Below are positions 1 to 7,747 of a stretch of 64,000 bases of DNA, in pieces. A program made the position numbers and the translations under genes. How positions within the stretch are numbered: the stretch's first letter is position 1; each line of letters starts with the position of its first letter. The stretch covers positions 1,798,001-1,862,000 of the forward strand of contig NZ_JACHIW010000002.1 in the NCBI RefSeq assembly GCF_014203395.1, in the 5' to 3' direction. The stretch is from Saccharopolyspora phatthalungensis. Its GTDB lineage: Bacteria > Actinomycetota > Actinomycetes > Mycobacteriales > Pseudonocardiaceae. The notes beneath the pieces were generated by a model. That model worked only from the letters and a program-made list of their open reading frames with translations. It was not told the origin of the DNA and did no database searches.

Positions 1-3
1 AGG

Positions 4-32
4 AGTCGGCGACGGTGGTGACATCGCCGACT
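4..32. terminator. Hairpin at left edge, terminator-like
   Basis: Perfect 9-bp inverted repeat (arms 4-12 and 24-32) with an 11-nt loop; a short T run follows about 8 bases later. It could end transcription entering from outside the window on the left. Nothing else recognisable lies in 1-170. The function is inferred from shape only. Confidence 0.35.
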
Positions 33-170
33 TCGCGGTTTTCGGCTTGCCCGCAACGCCTGCGGCGATGCGAAGTTCGGTCCGGTCGAGGGCGCCCCGG
101 ACGGAGAGCGCCTTGAACCTACCCGGTATTCCTCAGGCCGAACCGCTCAACGTCGACCAGGACTACGCCG

Positions 171-1319
171 TCACGGAAGCGTCCAGCTCGGCCCGGTGGG
201 CCTGTCGACCCACACCACGTGAGCCCGATCGGTCACCGTGAGTCCGAGCCGCGACCACTCCGGCCGACCGTGCGCCGACCAGATGTCCCGCGCCTGTTCG
301 ACGGCCGACCACAACGACACGGGACCGGCTTCCCACACCTTCCGGCCGTCGCGGGTGGAGTCGAGCGAGACCTCACACCACGAGCCGTCAGGACAGCTCA
401 GCGACACGGCTTCGGGTTGCTCCGTCTCGAGATTCAGGGTGTAGCCGAACCGCACGCCCGACGGCATGCACAGGCACGCCAGGAACCACCACACCGGGGA
501 TTCCCACGGGCGTTTTTCCATCACCGACGTGTACCGGTGGCGCGCCTGCTGCCGGTCCCGCTTCGGGTATCCGGAACGCGGCGGATGCGTCTCGCCCCGC
601 ATGAGCATGAACGCCGAGAAGCCGTCAACGAACCATCCTTCGGCGCCGTTGCCGTGTCGGCGCAGCGACACGAGATTCCCCGTGCTCGTCCCGACTTTCA
701 GATCAGCGAGGATCGTCCCGCCTTCGCGGGTCTGCTCCATCCACGCCGTCGGAATCCGGTTCACCGCGCAGGTAGCAATGATCCGATCGAACGTTCCGCC
801 GCCCGGCCACCCGGCGGTGCCGTCGGCGGTCGCAAGATGCGGCGCGTAGCCGACGCGGTGAAGGTTCTTCCGCGCCTGCTCGACGAGCTCGCCGTCCAGG
901 TCCACAGAGAACACTTTCCCGTCGCCAAGCCGATGCGACAGCAACGCCGCGTTGTACCCGGTCCCGGTCCCGATCTCGCACACCGTGTCCCCATCATGGA
1001 CGTCGAGCGCTTCGAACATCCGCGCCATGAGACCGGGCGCCGAAGACGACGACGTCGGCCCAATTCCGCCGTGGTGCAGCTCGCCGAGCTGAGTCACCAA
1101 CGGCGCGTTGGCGTAGACCCGTTCCAACCAGCGTTCAGGGTCCGAGTCTGCGGTGACCTCGTGCCACTGCCGATCGCGCTGTTCGTAGAACTTCGGCACG
1201 AACTCATGCCGGGGAACCGCCCGCATCGCCGCCTGCCATTCCGGCGCGGCGACCTTGCCCTTTTCCACCAGTTCGTGGACCAGGTCATCGGCAAGACCTG
1301 GCCATGCTGTGACCGTCAT
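171..1319 (-). CDS. PIMT-like methyltransferase of an ATP-grasp RiPP (graspetide) system
   Basis: A 382-residue SAM-dependent methyltransferase of the protein-L-isoaspartate O-methyltransferase (PCMT) fold. The start is set at 1319 because its ATG overlaps the TGA of the upstream ATP-grasp gene by 4 bp (ATGA). The SAM motif VCEIGTGTGYN lies near residue 111. The protein is much longer than housekeeping PIMT (about 210 residues); the extra ~170 C-terminal residues fit the RiPP-associated subfamily (methyltransferase, ATP-grasp peptide maturase system). In fuscimiditide biosynthesis the equivalent enzyme methylates an Asp side chain, which then collapses to an aspartimide. The same role is inferred here from family and operon position (precursor, ligase, methyltransferase). 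It is the last gene of the operon. Confidence 0.9.
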   Translation of the reverse strand: MTVTAWPGLADDLVHELVEKGKVAAPEWQAAMRAVPRHEFVPKFYEQRDRQWHEVTADSDPERWLERVYANAPLVTQLGELHHGGIGPTSSSSAPGLMARMFEALDVHDGDTVCEIGTGTGYNAALLSHRLGDGKVFSVDLDGELVEQARKNLHRVGYAPHLATADGTAGWPGGGTFDRIIATCAVNRIPTAWMEQTREGGTILADLKVGTSTGNLVSLRRHGNGAEGWFVDGFSAFMLMRGETHPPRSGYPKRDRQQARHRYTSVMEKRPWESPVWWFLACLCMPSGVRFGYTLNLETEQPEAVSLSCPDGSWCEVSLDSTRDGRKVWEAGPVSLWSAVEQARDIWSAHGRPEWSRLGLTVTDRAHVVWVDRPTGPSWTLP

Positions 1320-2272
1320 GTGAGTCCCTTCGTCGGTAGCCGCGCCATCGCGCCGACCATGTCGGCGCCGGTCGCTGATTCCAAAAAACCGAACTGAGGT
1401 CCGGAGTTGGCTTCCAAGAACACCCATTCGCCATCCGGGCGGACGATGAAATCGGCGCCGGTATAGGTGAACCCCAACCGGCGCATGAGCCGCGATAGTC
1501 CCTCGTGGACACTCGCCGGAAGCTCGATGAGCGAATACTTCGCGCCTTCCGGATCGGCTCGCCAGTCCTCTCGGCCGCCGTCTCCGGCGTCAATCCGGAT
1601 CGGGAACCACGAATCACCAATGACGGTGAGGCGCACCTCGTACGCCTTCGGTACCCACTGCTGAATGGTAGACGCCGTCATCCCTACGCCGTCGAGTTCG
1701 TCGAGATCGGCGGCCGCGAGGCGGTGCGTGTAGCTCAGATAAGCCTGCCCGTGCGACGTCATCCCGGCGCCGCCGAGCGGCTTCGACACCACGTCGGGAT
1801 GCTCGGCAACGAAGTCCCGGACCGCGTCGTCAGAGTTCGTGATCACGGTGTCGGCAACGGTGAGCCCGCATTCAGCCGCAACCGCCCACTGATACGGCTT
1901 ATAGAGCGCGTCGGCGCACCGGTTCGGAGAGTTCGCCCAAATCACACCGGGAAGCGCCGCGAGCACACCGCCGAGCCCGAGCTTCGCTTCACGGAATACG
2001 AAGTTCCGCGCTGCGGCGTCCAATCCGGGCGGAACCGAGTACCCCGAAGGGTTGCGGTACCACACGGACCGCAACCCTTCGAGCGTCACCGAGTGGTGCT
2101 CGGTACTCACCAGACCAGACCACCGGCCGCCGCGTAGGCGGGCGTCGAGCTGTAACCGTTGCGGGAATTCCGCAAGGTCGGCGCGGAGCACCCGAACGCC
2201 CGCCGTCGTCAGCCGTTCGACGACCGCGTCCGCCGTCGGGTCGAAGTCACGAGCGAGTACGAGCACCGACAT
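1316..2272 (-). CDS. ATP-grasp ligase, graspetide (omega-ester peptide) maturase
   Basis: A 318-residue ATP-grasp protein of the RiPP-maturase type (SAV_5884-like, TgmB family). These enzymes activate Asp or Glu side chains of a precursor peptide as acyl phosphates and close ester or amide macrocycles with Thr, Ser or Lys. Supporting features are the start MSVLVLARDFDPTAD, the ATP-binding segment VVSKPLGGAGMTSHG near residue 160, and the C-terminal metal/ATP motif DFIVRPDGEWVFLEAN followed by SGPQFGFLE. The gene starts 3 nt after the precursor stop and its own stop overlaps the methyltransferase start, so the three genes are probably co-transcribed and translationally coupled. Confidence 0.92.
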   Translation of the reverse strand: MSVLVLARDFDPTADAVVERLTTAGVRVLRADLAEFPQRLQLDARLRGGRWSGLVSTEHHSVTLEGLRSVWYRNPSGYSVPPGLDAAARNFVFREAKLGLGGVLAALPGVIWANSPNRCADALYKPYQWAVAAECGLTVADTVITNSDDAVRDFVAEHPDVVSKPLGGAGMTSHGQAYLSYTHRLAAADLDELDGVGMTASTIQQWVPKAYEVRLTVIGDSWFPIRIDAGDGGREDWRADPEGAKYSLIELPASVHEGLSRLMRRLGFTYTGADFIVRPDGEWVFLEANSGPQFGFLESATGADMVGAMARLPTKGLT

Positions 2273-2275
2273 CGA

Positions 2276-2602
2276 TTACAGTTCCTCCCAACCGAATTCC
2301 TCGCTCGACGGCCCGTCTTCGCCGTCAGTGGAGTAGTCCGTCGTCGTCCAGTCCTTATCCATCTGCGGCGCCAAGGGCGCCCCGGACCGGTCGACGGCGA
2401 TCTGTCGTTCGCCGTCGAAGTGGTACTCCGGCGCCGCCGGGCGCTCGACCGGGGTGCGCCAGCGCAGGCCGAACGGCGTCGGCGCCGCCTGGGCAAGCTC
2501 GGTCGGCTCGCCGAGCTCACGCACGCCTGGCGCGAACTTCATCCCGTGAGAGGCGAGCGGATCGATCTCTTCGTCAGTGCCTCGCGTAAGTGCTCCGGTC
2601 AT
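2276..2602 (-). CDS. Graspetide precursor peptide (putative ATP-grasp-modified RiPP)
   Basis: A 108-residue precursor. The leader contains TPFGLRW (about residues 41-47), the hallmark of ATP-grasp target peptides, followed by a Y-x-x-x-x-x-Q-x-A-V-D-x-x-G stretch that is also typical of the family. The C-terminal core is rich in Thr, Ser, Asp and Glu and reads WTTTDYSTDGEDGPSSEEFG before a final WEEL. Thr/Ser donors precede Glu/Asp acceptors, and two Asp-Gly pairs are available for aspartimide formation. The start at 2602 is preceded by GGGAGGG; the alternative internal Met at 2542 has a poorer ribosome site. Ring connectivity cannot be read from sequence. Confidence 0.88.
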   Translation of the reverse strand: MTGALTRGTDEEIDPLASHGMKFAPGVRELGEPTELAQAAPTPFGLRWRTPVERPAAPEYHFDGERQIAVDRSGAPLAPQMDKDWTTTDYSTDGEDGPSSEEFGWEEL

Positions 2603-2745
2603 GGTTGGAAACCCTCCCGTAATCAGTCCTGGTCGTGTCCACGGTTTGACTCAACGTTCACCCGGTCTTGCGGATCACCTCCGTTCGGAGTGTGCGGACG
2701 GACTACCGCGCCGAGCACCGCTGATCGGGCGCGGTCGCTTTGAGG

Positions 2746-2991
2746 TCACAGCCGTTCGAGAGCGTCGATCACTTCAAGCAGAACCTCCGGGGGGCACTGC
2801 ACCGGGGAGACGGCGGCGTGAGCCGCTTCGGCTCGCAGGCGATCGGCTTCGCGATCCTCGTCCCGCTTCGGCCACGCCGGAGCATCGGGCTCGACGTAGG
2901 CCGTGAACCAAGTTCGTACAGGCGGTTCGGACAGACGGCGGCCCCCCGGCAATGAATCGCCGTCGCGGCGGCGCGCAAGGATCACCCGCAT
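2746..2991 (-). CDS. Small hypothetical protein upstream of the RiPP operon
   Basis: About 81 residues if started at the Met at 2991 (a longer reading starts at 3045). The body is charged and helical, with WPKRDEDREADRLRAEAAH and a C-terminal PPEVLLEVIDALERL, and the composition looks like real actinomycete protein. I recognise no domain. It lies head-to-head with the XRE regulator and 143 bp upstream of the precursor gene on the same strand, so it may be a first gene of that operon. The 5' end overlaps the longest reading of the regulator, so one of the two starts must be wrong. Confidence 0.4.
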   Translation of the reverse strand: MRVILARRRDGDSLPGGRRLSEPPVRTWFTAYVEPDAPAWPKRDEDREADRLRAEAAHAAVSPVQCPPEVLLEVIDALERL

Positions 2992-3863
2992 ACCGGCCGC
3001 CCGTGGCGCGTTGCGGGACCACCGGCCGGGACGCGGACTCGCCACGTCCCGGCCGGTGGCATGGCTCGGCCGTTCGCCACGAGTCCGGCAAGACGGTCAA
3101 GGACGCCGCTGCGTGGCTCGGTATGGGCGAGTCCAACGTGTCGAAGATCGAAAAGGCGAAGCAGGCGATCAAAGTCCAGACCGTTCGCGCGCTCTGCCAG
3201 TTCTACGACGTCGACGCATCGAAGGCTGACTACCTCATCAAGCTTGCGAACGAATCGAATCAACGCGGATGGTGGTCGCAGTACCGCGAAACAGTCCCGG
3301 ATTGGTTCCGGCAATTCATCGTACTTGAAGCCGACGCGCTCGACTTGTGGACGTACGAAAATGAATACGTGCCCGGCCTGCTGCAAACTGCGGACTATGT
3401 TCGGGCGCTCATGCGAAGCAATCAGCCGACCATGACGGATGAGAAAGTGGGGCAACAGGTCCGACTTCGGCGGGAACGCCAAGAACGACTCGACGGAGAC
3501 TATCCGCCGCGCTTGCACTTCTTCATCAACGAAGCGATTATCCGTCGGCCTGTCGGCCCTCCGGAGGTTATGCGCGAACAACTCGCGCACCTGATCGAAT
3601 CGTCGAAGCTCGATCATGTCGATTTGCGCATCGTGCCGTTTTCTGCCGGTTCGCATCCGGGCATGTCCGGACCGTTCGTGATGTTTCAGTTTCCGGAGGA
3701 GGACGCGCCCGCATTTGTCTACCTGGAGCACGAGCGCGGCGCGGTCTACCAGGAGGACCCCGGCGACATCGATCGATATACGGTCATCGTCGCCGAGCTC
3801 GAACGGCTCTCGTTGAGTCCAGCCGACTCACGCGAGATGCTGAGCGAGGCAGCCAACCAGTGA
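2952..3863 (+). CDS. XRE-family regulator with DUF5753 domain
   Basis: Up to 303 residues. The N-terminal helix-turn-helix shows SGKTVKDAAAWLGMGESNVS followed by KIEKAKQ, the usual XRE pattern of this actinomycete family. The rest is the DUF5753 sensor-like domain, with YENEYVPGLLQTADYVRAL, RLHFFINEAIIRRPVG and PFVMFQFPEEDAPAFVYLE. Such genes are habitually paired with DUF397 proteins, as here. The start is uncertain: ATG 2952 or GTG 3003. A perfect 15-bp inverted repeat (3019-3059) lies inside the predicted N-terminus, and the residues before the HTH do not look like the family consensus, so the 5' end may be rearranged or autoregulated. Confidence 0.85.
   Translation: MNRRRGGAQGSPAYRPPVARCGTTGRDADSPRPGRWHGSAVRHESGKTVKDAAAWLGMGESNVSKIEKAKQAIKVQTVRALCQFYDVDASKADYLIKLANESNQRGWWSQYRETVPDWFRQFIVLEADALDLWTYENEYVPGLLQTADYVRALMRSNQPTMTDEKVGQQVRLRRERQERLDGDYPPRLHFFINEAIIRRPVGPPEVMREQLAHLIESSKLDHVDLRIVPFSAGSHPGMSGPFVMFQFPEEDAPAFVYLEHERGAVYQEDPGDIDRYTVIVAELERLSLSPADSREMLSEAANQ
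3019..3059. repeat. Perfect 15-bp inverted repeat at the 5' end of the XRE gene
   Basis: The arms at 3019-3033 and 3045-3059 are exact reverse complements, separated by 11 nt. The site lies just before the HTH-coding part and between two divergent genes. It could be an operator or an RNA hairpin over the regulator's initiation region. Confidence 0.7.
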
Positions 3864-4099
3864 AGCGAGCAGACCTGAGAGGGGCACACATGATGCCCGA
3901 ACAAGCCTACCGCGCATGGCGCAAGTCGAGCCGGTCCGGCACCAACGGCGGCAACTGCGTCGAAGTTGGCTTAGGCGACACCGGCCGCGCCGTCCGCGAT
4001 ACCAAGCAGGCGGCCGACCCGAATCGCCCCATGCTGGAGTTCAGCGGGCACACCTTCTCCGCATTCCTAGACCGGGTGAAGTCCGGCGAGCTCGGCTGA
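3860..4099 (+). CDS. DUF397 domain protein, partner of the XRE-DUF5753 regulator
   Basis: A 79-residue protein of the DUF397 family, recognised by WRKSSRSGTNGGNCVEV, VRDTKQ and the C-terminal FSGHTFSAFLDRVKSGE. DUF397 proteins act with neighbouring XRE-DUF5753 regulators in streptomycetes (the BldB/WhiJ type of system). The GTG at 3860 overlaps the regulator stop (GTGA), which argues for coupled translation. A second start at ATG 3890 has a good ribosome site (GAGAGGGG) and would omit the ADLRGA segment that resembles the family N-terminus, so 3860 is preferred. A strong terminator follows. Confidence 0.88.
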   Translation: MKRADLRGAHMMPEQAYRAWRKSSRSGTNGGNCVEVGLGDTGRAVRDTKQAADPNRPMLEFSGHTFSAFLDRVKSGELG

Positions 4100-4127
4100 T
4101 CAGAAAGCCAAAGCAGCCAACACAACC

Positions 4128-4167
4128 GCGCCCCCGTCTCTCCACAGTGGAGGGCGGGGGCGCTTTT
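4128..4167 (+). terminator. Rho-independent terminator after the XRE/DUF397 pair
   Basis: Hairpin with an 8-bp GC outer stem (4128-4135 with 4156-4163), an inner CTCC/GGAG stem, and TTTT at 4164-4167. It sits 29 bp after the DUF397 stop. Confidence 0.75.
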
Positions 4168-4177
4168 GCGTTCATGT

Positions 4178-4357
4178 TCACTCGCAGTCGACCGCGTTCT
4201 CCCGGAGCCACCGGTCGACGTCGGCGCGCCGATACCGCACCTGCCCGCCTAGGCGCTGATACGCGGGACCGGTTCCCTTCTATCGCCAGTCGCGGAGCGT
4301 GCCCGTCGCCACCTGAAGGAACGCGGCGAGCTCACCCGGCGTAAGCAGCTGCTACAT
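4178..4357 (-). pseudogene. Excisionase/AlpA-like helix-turn-helix gene with two in-frame TAG codons
   Basis: Reading the minus strand from ATG 4357 gives a 60-codon frame that matches the winged-HTH excisionase family: LLTPGELAAFLQVATGTLRD, WR, a stop, KGTGPAYQRLGGQVRYRRAD, then VDRWLRE and a final TGA at 4180-4178. Codon 2 (4354-4352) and codon 26 (4282-4280) are both TAG. The family normally has Tyr at the second site (WRYKGTGP). A ribosome site AAGGAG is retained upstream of the ATG. This looks like the dead regulator of a past integrative element, whose integrase is not in the window. Amber read-through is the exotic alternative. Confidence 0.7.
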
Positions 4358-4530
4358 TCGTGCACTCCTTCCCGCCTGACCTGCGCGGATATCGCCTGAT
4401 CATTCCCGCCGGTGACGATCGGTCAAGACGGACTCACCGAGGACCGCTCTCCCGGCCGCAGCCATCGAATATCCGTGTCTCCCTAGGTGCGATGGGAGCT
4501 GTGGACGAAGTCGTGGGGTAAAACAGACGC

Positions 4531-5034
4531 ATGTCCAGAACGAAGGGTGGCGGCCGGATGCCCGCTGATGATGTCGATGCCGTCACGGATGCGGTGTTGA
4601 CGGCGTCGCGTCTGCTGGTGGCGGTCTCGGCCCGTTCGGTCGCCGCGGTCGACGAGTCGCTCACCTTGCCGCAGTTCCGGCTGCTCGTGGCCCTTTCGGG
4701 ACGTGGCTCGCTCAAACTTGCCACGGTCGCGGAATTGCTCGGGGTCAACCCGTCCACGGTGACGCGGATGGTCGATCGTCTGGTGGCGGCCGAACTGGTC
4801 GACAGGCAGACCAATCCGTCGTCGCGGCGGGAGAATGTGGTGTCGCTGACCTCGGCCGGCGTCGAGGTGGTGCGCGGCATCACGGAAAAGCGCAGGACCG
4901 AGATCGCGAAAATCGTTGGGCGGATGCCCGCCTCGGCGCGCACCGGCCTGGTCGATGCGCTCTCCGCTTTCGCCGAGGCAGGCGGGGAACCGCCGGTCCG
5001 CAGTTCGCCGTATGACGCCCCGGATTGGCGCTGA
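4531..5034 (+). CDS. MarR-family transcriptional regulator
   Basis: A 167-residue winged-HTH repressor. Residues 45-115 hold the MarR DNA-binding domain: LTLPQFRLLVALSGRGS, then the recognition helix in LLGVNPSTVTRMVDRLVAAE, then the wing SSRRENVVSLTSAG. Such proteins usually sense small phenolic or lipophilic ligands and repress a neighbouring gene. The ClC channel starts 148 bp downstream on the same strand and is the most likely linked gene; the spacer between them holds TTGCA/TGCA half-sites (5168-5182). The start at 4531 is the first ATG after a non-coding stretch, and residues 1-15 are not conserved in the family, so an internal start is possible. Confidence 0.9.
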   Translation: MSRTKGGGRMPADDVDAVTDAVLTASRLLVAVSARSVAAVDESLTLPQFRLLVALSGRGSLKLATVAELLGVNPSTVTRMVDRLVAAELVDRQTNPSSRRENVVSLTSAGVEVVRGITEKRRTEIAKIVGRMPASARTGLVDALSAFAEAGGEPPVRSSPYDAPDWR

Positions 5035-5182
5035 TCCTGCTCGCGAACCTCGCGATCCCCTCCGACAGTCACTCCTTGCGTTCGACGCCGCACGTTCAGG
5101 CGTTCGCTGGGCGCGATCGCATCGGTGTGGCTGGCGGCACATCGCCTATTCATGCCGTGGGCAAGTATTGCACACTGCATGC

Positions 5183-6970
5183 GTGACGCTCGCCAACGGT
5201 GGAAATCGTGAACGGGGTGCCGGGACGCTTCCGGTACCCGCGCGCCAGCCGCTCGGACTTTGGCTGCGGGAGAGCTCGACGGGACTCGTCGCGCTGGCCT
5301 TGGCGATCGGCGCCGGTGCCGGCCTCGGCGCGATCGTGTTCCGCTGGCTGATCGTCACGTTCACGCACGTCTTTTCCGGGCACGACGATTACTCCGGCGC
5401 GGGCCGTGCGGCGCATCCCTGGTTTCCCTGGCTGGGGCCGTGGTTCCTGTTATTGGCCCCGGTACTGGCCGGCCTGGTGTACGGGCTGCTGGTGCAGCGA
5501 TTCGCCCCGGAGGCCCGGGGGCACGGTGTGCCTGAAGTGATGTACGCGGTCGCCGAGCGCGGCGGCCGGATCCCGACTCAGGTCAGTGCCGTCAAGGCGC
5601 TTGCTTCGGCCATGTGCATCGGGTCCGGGGGCTCGGTCGGCCGGGAAGGGCCGATCGTGCAGATCGGATCGGCGCTGGGATCCACGCTCGGTCGCGCGGT
5701 CCGGCTTCCCGAATCGCGCCTGCGGATCCTGGTCGCTTGCGGCGCGGCCGGTGGGATCGCCGCAACGTTCAACGCACCGCTGGCGGGTCCGTTCTTCGCC
5801 ATGGAGTTGATCCTGGGCGACTTCGCGGTGGATTCCTTCGGCGCGGTCGTGCTTGCCAGTGTGACCGCCAGCGTCGTCGGCCGCGCGGCGTTCGGCAACA
5901 CGGCCTTCCTGGAGCTGCCCGCGTTCACTGTGCACAATCCGATCGAGTACCTGCTGTTCCTGGGTCTCGGCGTTGTCGTTGGTGGATGCGGGGTTCTGTT
6001 CACGCGGGTGCTATACCTCGTCGAGGACGTGTGCGACTGGGCATGGCGCGGCCCGGAATGGTTGCGTCCCGCGGTGGGCGGCGTGCTGTTGGGTGGGCTG
6101 CTGCTGGCGCTGCCCGAGATGTACGGTGTCGGTTATCCGGTCCTGCACAACGCGGTCACGGGCCGATACCTGTTCGGGTTCTTGCTTCTTCTCCTACTGG
6201 GCAAGATCCTGGCGACCAGTCTCACCATCGGCATCGGCGGTTCCGGAGGCGTGTTCGCGCCCTCGTTGTTCATCGGGGCGATGGGTGGCACGGCCTTCGG
6301 CATCGTGGTGCACAGCTGGCTACCGCAGCTGACGGCGTCGCCCGGAATGTACGGCCTGATCGGAATGGGAGCCGCTTTCGCCGGGGCCGCTCGTGCCCCG
6401 ATCACCGCGATCATCGTGTTATTCGAACTCACCGGCCAGTACGGCATCATTCTCCCGCTGATGACGGCGATCGTCATTGCCACCCTCACCAGCCGGGCGT
6501 TGTCCCGCGACACCATTTACACCCTCAAGCTCCGTCGGCGGGGTGTCCATCTCGATCGGAGTCCGGACGAGCGCCGGATGGCCGGCACCGTGGTCGGGAC
6601 GGCGATGGAGGAACTTCCCGAGCCGCTGCCGGAGCGCGCCGCGTTGGCGGACGCCGCTCGTGCACTCGCCTTGTCGGGGCATGGAATCTTGCCGGTGGTC
6701 GGGGGCGACGGCCAGTACCACGGATGCGTGACCGCGCGCGCGGTCGCCGAGGCACTGGGGGCCGATTCGTCGGTCGGGTCCACCGTGGCCGATCTTGCCG
6801 AGCTGCCACCGCTGGTGACGCGCGAAACACCGCTGGCCGATGCGCTCGCCGCGCTTTCCCATGCGGGGGGAACGGGACTTCCCGTCCTAGCGGAGAAGAA
6901 CCGGCTCACGGGGTGGGTTACCCACCAGTCCGTGCTCAACGCCCTATACGGCTCGGCCGTGCCGAGATGA
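5183..6970 (+). CDS. ClC-family chloride channel/transporter with CBS domains
   Basis: A 595-residue membrane protein started at GTG 5183, just before the first conserved region. Signature motifs of the ClC family are present: GSGGSVGREGPIVQIGS (selectivity-filter loops), GGIAATFNAPLAGPFFAMEL, GIGGSGGVFAPSLFIGA and GAAFAGAARAPITAIIVLFE. The glutamate in GREGP is the gating glutamate. About ten transmembrane helices span residues 25-440. The C-terminal ~150 residues form two CBS-like units that in relatives bind adenine nucleotides and regulate transport. It could be a Cl- channel or an H+/Cl- exchanger. Confidence 0.92.
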   Translation: MTLANGGNRERGAGTLPVPARQPLGLWLRESSTGLVALALAIGAGAGLGAIVFRWLIVTFTHVFSGHDDYSGAGRAAHPWFPWLGPWFLLLAPVLAGLVYGLLVQRFAPEARGHGVPEVMYAVAERGGRIPTQVSAVKALASAMCIGSGGSVGREGPIVQIGSALGSTLGRAVRLPESRLRILVACGAAGGIAATFNAPLAGPFFAMELILGDFAVDSFGAVVLASVTASVVGRAAFGNTAFLELPAFTVHNPIEYLLFLGLGVVVGGCGVLFTRVLYLVEDVCDWAWRGPEWLRPAVGGVLLGGLLLALPEMYGVGYPVLHNAVTGRYLFGFLLLLLLGKILATSLTIGIGGSGGVFAPSLFIGAMGGTAFGIVVHSWLPQLTASPGMYGLIGMGAAFAGAARAPITAIIVLFELTGQYGIILPLMTAIVIATLTSRALSRDTIYTLKLRRRGVHLDRSPDERRMAGTVVGTAMEELPEPLPERAALADAARALALSGHGILPVVGGDGQYHGCVTARAVAEALGADSSVGSTVADLAELPPLVTRETPLADALAALSHAGGTGLPVLAEKNRLTGWVTHQSVLNALYGSAVPR

Positions 6971-7101
6971 GACCGGTTCCGCGGATCGGCGCCCGCAAAA
7001 ACCGCGCCTTTTCCTACTACGCCGCAGCGAAATTCGCAAATTTACTCCACATAGGACTGTCAAGTTGAGAGAGGCCGCGCCGGGCGGGAGAGGAGGTCAA
7101 G

Positions 7102-7740
7102 ATGTCAGGCTCGCCGCTGCTACCGGACTGGCTTCGGATCGGGTGGGCCGTGCTGTTGGCCGCAACGGTGGTGCTGCACACGCGGCACGCGATCACGATG
7201 AGTGGACAACGTCGCTGGTGGCACGCCGGTCACTCGATCATGGCCGCCGGCATGATGCTGATGTACGCGCTGCCGAGGCTGTCGCATCCGCTGCCGTATC
7301 GGGTGGGGCTGGTGGTGTTCATCGTTTTCGCAGTGCTGCTCGTGGCCGCCACATCGTGGTTCGCGGGCCGGGAGGGCGTTGTGAACCCGCTGTGGGCGGC
7401 TTCGACCGCTGACGTCGTGGTGATGGTCTACATGCTGGCACCCATGTCGGTGCGGACCTCGGTGCTGACCTGCTTGTTCGCCGGTTACCTCGGCTGCCAG
7501 GTCGCGGCGTGGGCGCTGGGGCTGTGGACGCGGATTCCCCTGCTCGACCGGTCGGCCCAGGTCGCAGCCGAGACGAATGAGGCCGGTGGTGGCGGTGTCC
7601 CCGATGGTGGCGGTGTCCCCGATGGTGGCTGCGTGCTCGAACGGCGAGTCGTCGCGTTGACCGCGCATTCGTCGCCGACGGTGCTGGCGAGCCTGTCCCT
7701 GATGGCCGGCGGCATGGCGTACATGCTCGTGGCGATGTGA
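7102..7740 (+). CDS. DUF5134 membrane protein
   Basis: A 212-residue integral membrane protein with about six hydrophobic helices, of the actinobacterial DUF5134 family commonly found beside copper and cytochrome-oxidase assembly genes. His and Met are frequent in the first helices (HTRHAITM, HAGHSIMAAGMMLMYALP), consistent with metal handling, though its role is unknown. Between the last two helices is a low-complexity loop in which an 18-bp DNA unit is tandemly repeated, giving GGVPDGGGVPDGG. The stop is 7 bp from the CopD-CtaG start, so the two are co-transcribed. A ribosome site (GAGAGGAGG) precedes the ATG. Confidence 0.8.
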   Translation: MSGSPLLPDWLRIGWAVLLAATVVLHTRHAITMSGQRRWWHAGHSIMAAGMMLMYALPRLSHPLPYRVGLVVFIVFAVLLVAATSWFAGREGVVNPLWAASTADVVVMVYMLAPMSVRTSVLTCLFAGYLGCQVAAWALGLWTRIPLLDRSAQVAAETNEAGGGGVPDGGGVPDGGCVLERRVVALTAHSSPTVLASLSLMAGGMAYMLVAM

Positions 7741-7747
7741 GGTCGTG

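Noticed and set aside
219..1397. Long plus-strand open frame antisense to the PIMT-like methyltransferase
   Set aside because: Arg/Pro-rich, no recognisable domain, and exactly shadows a well-supported minus-strand gene; a typical by-product of high GC.
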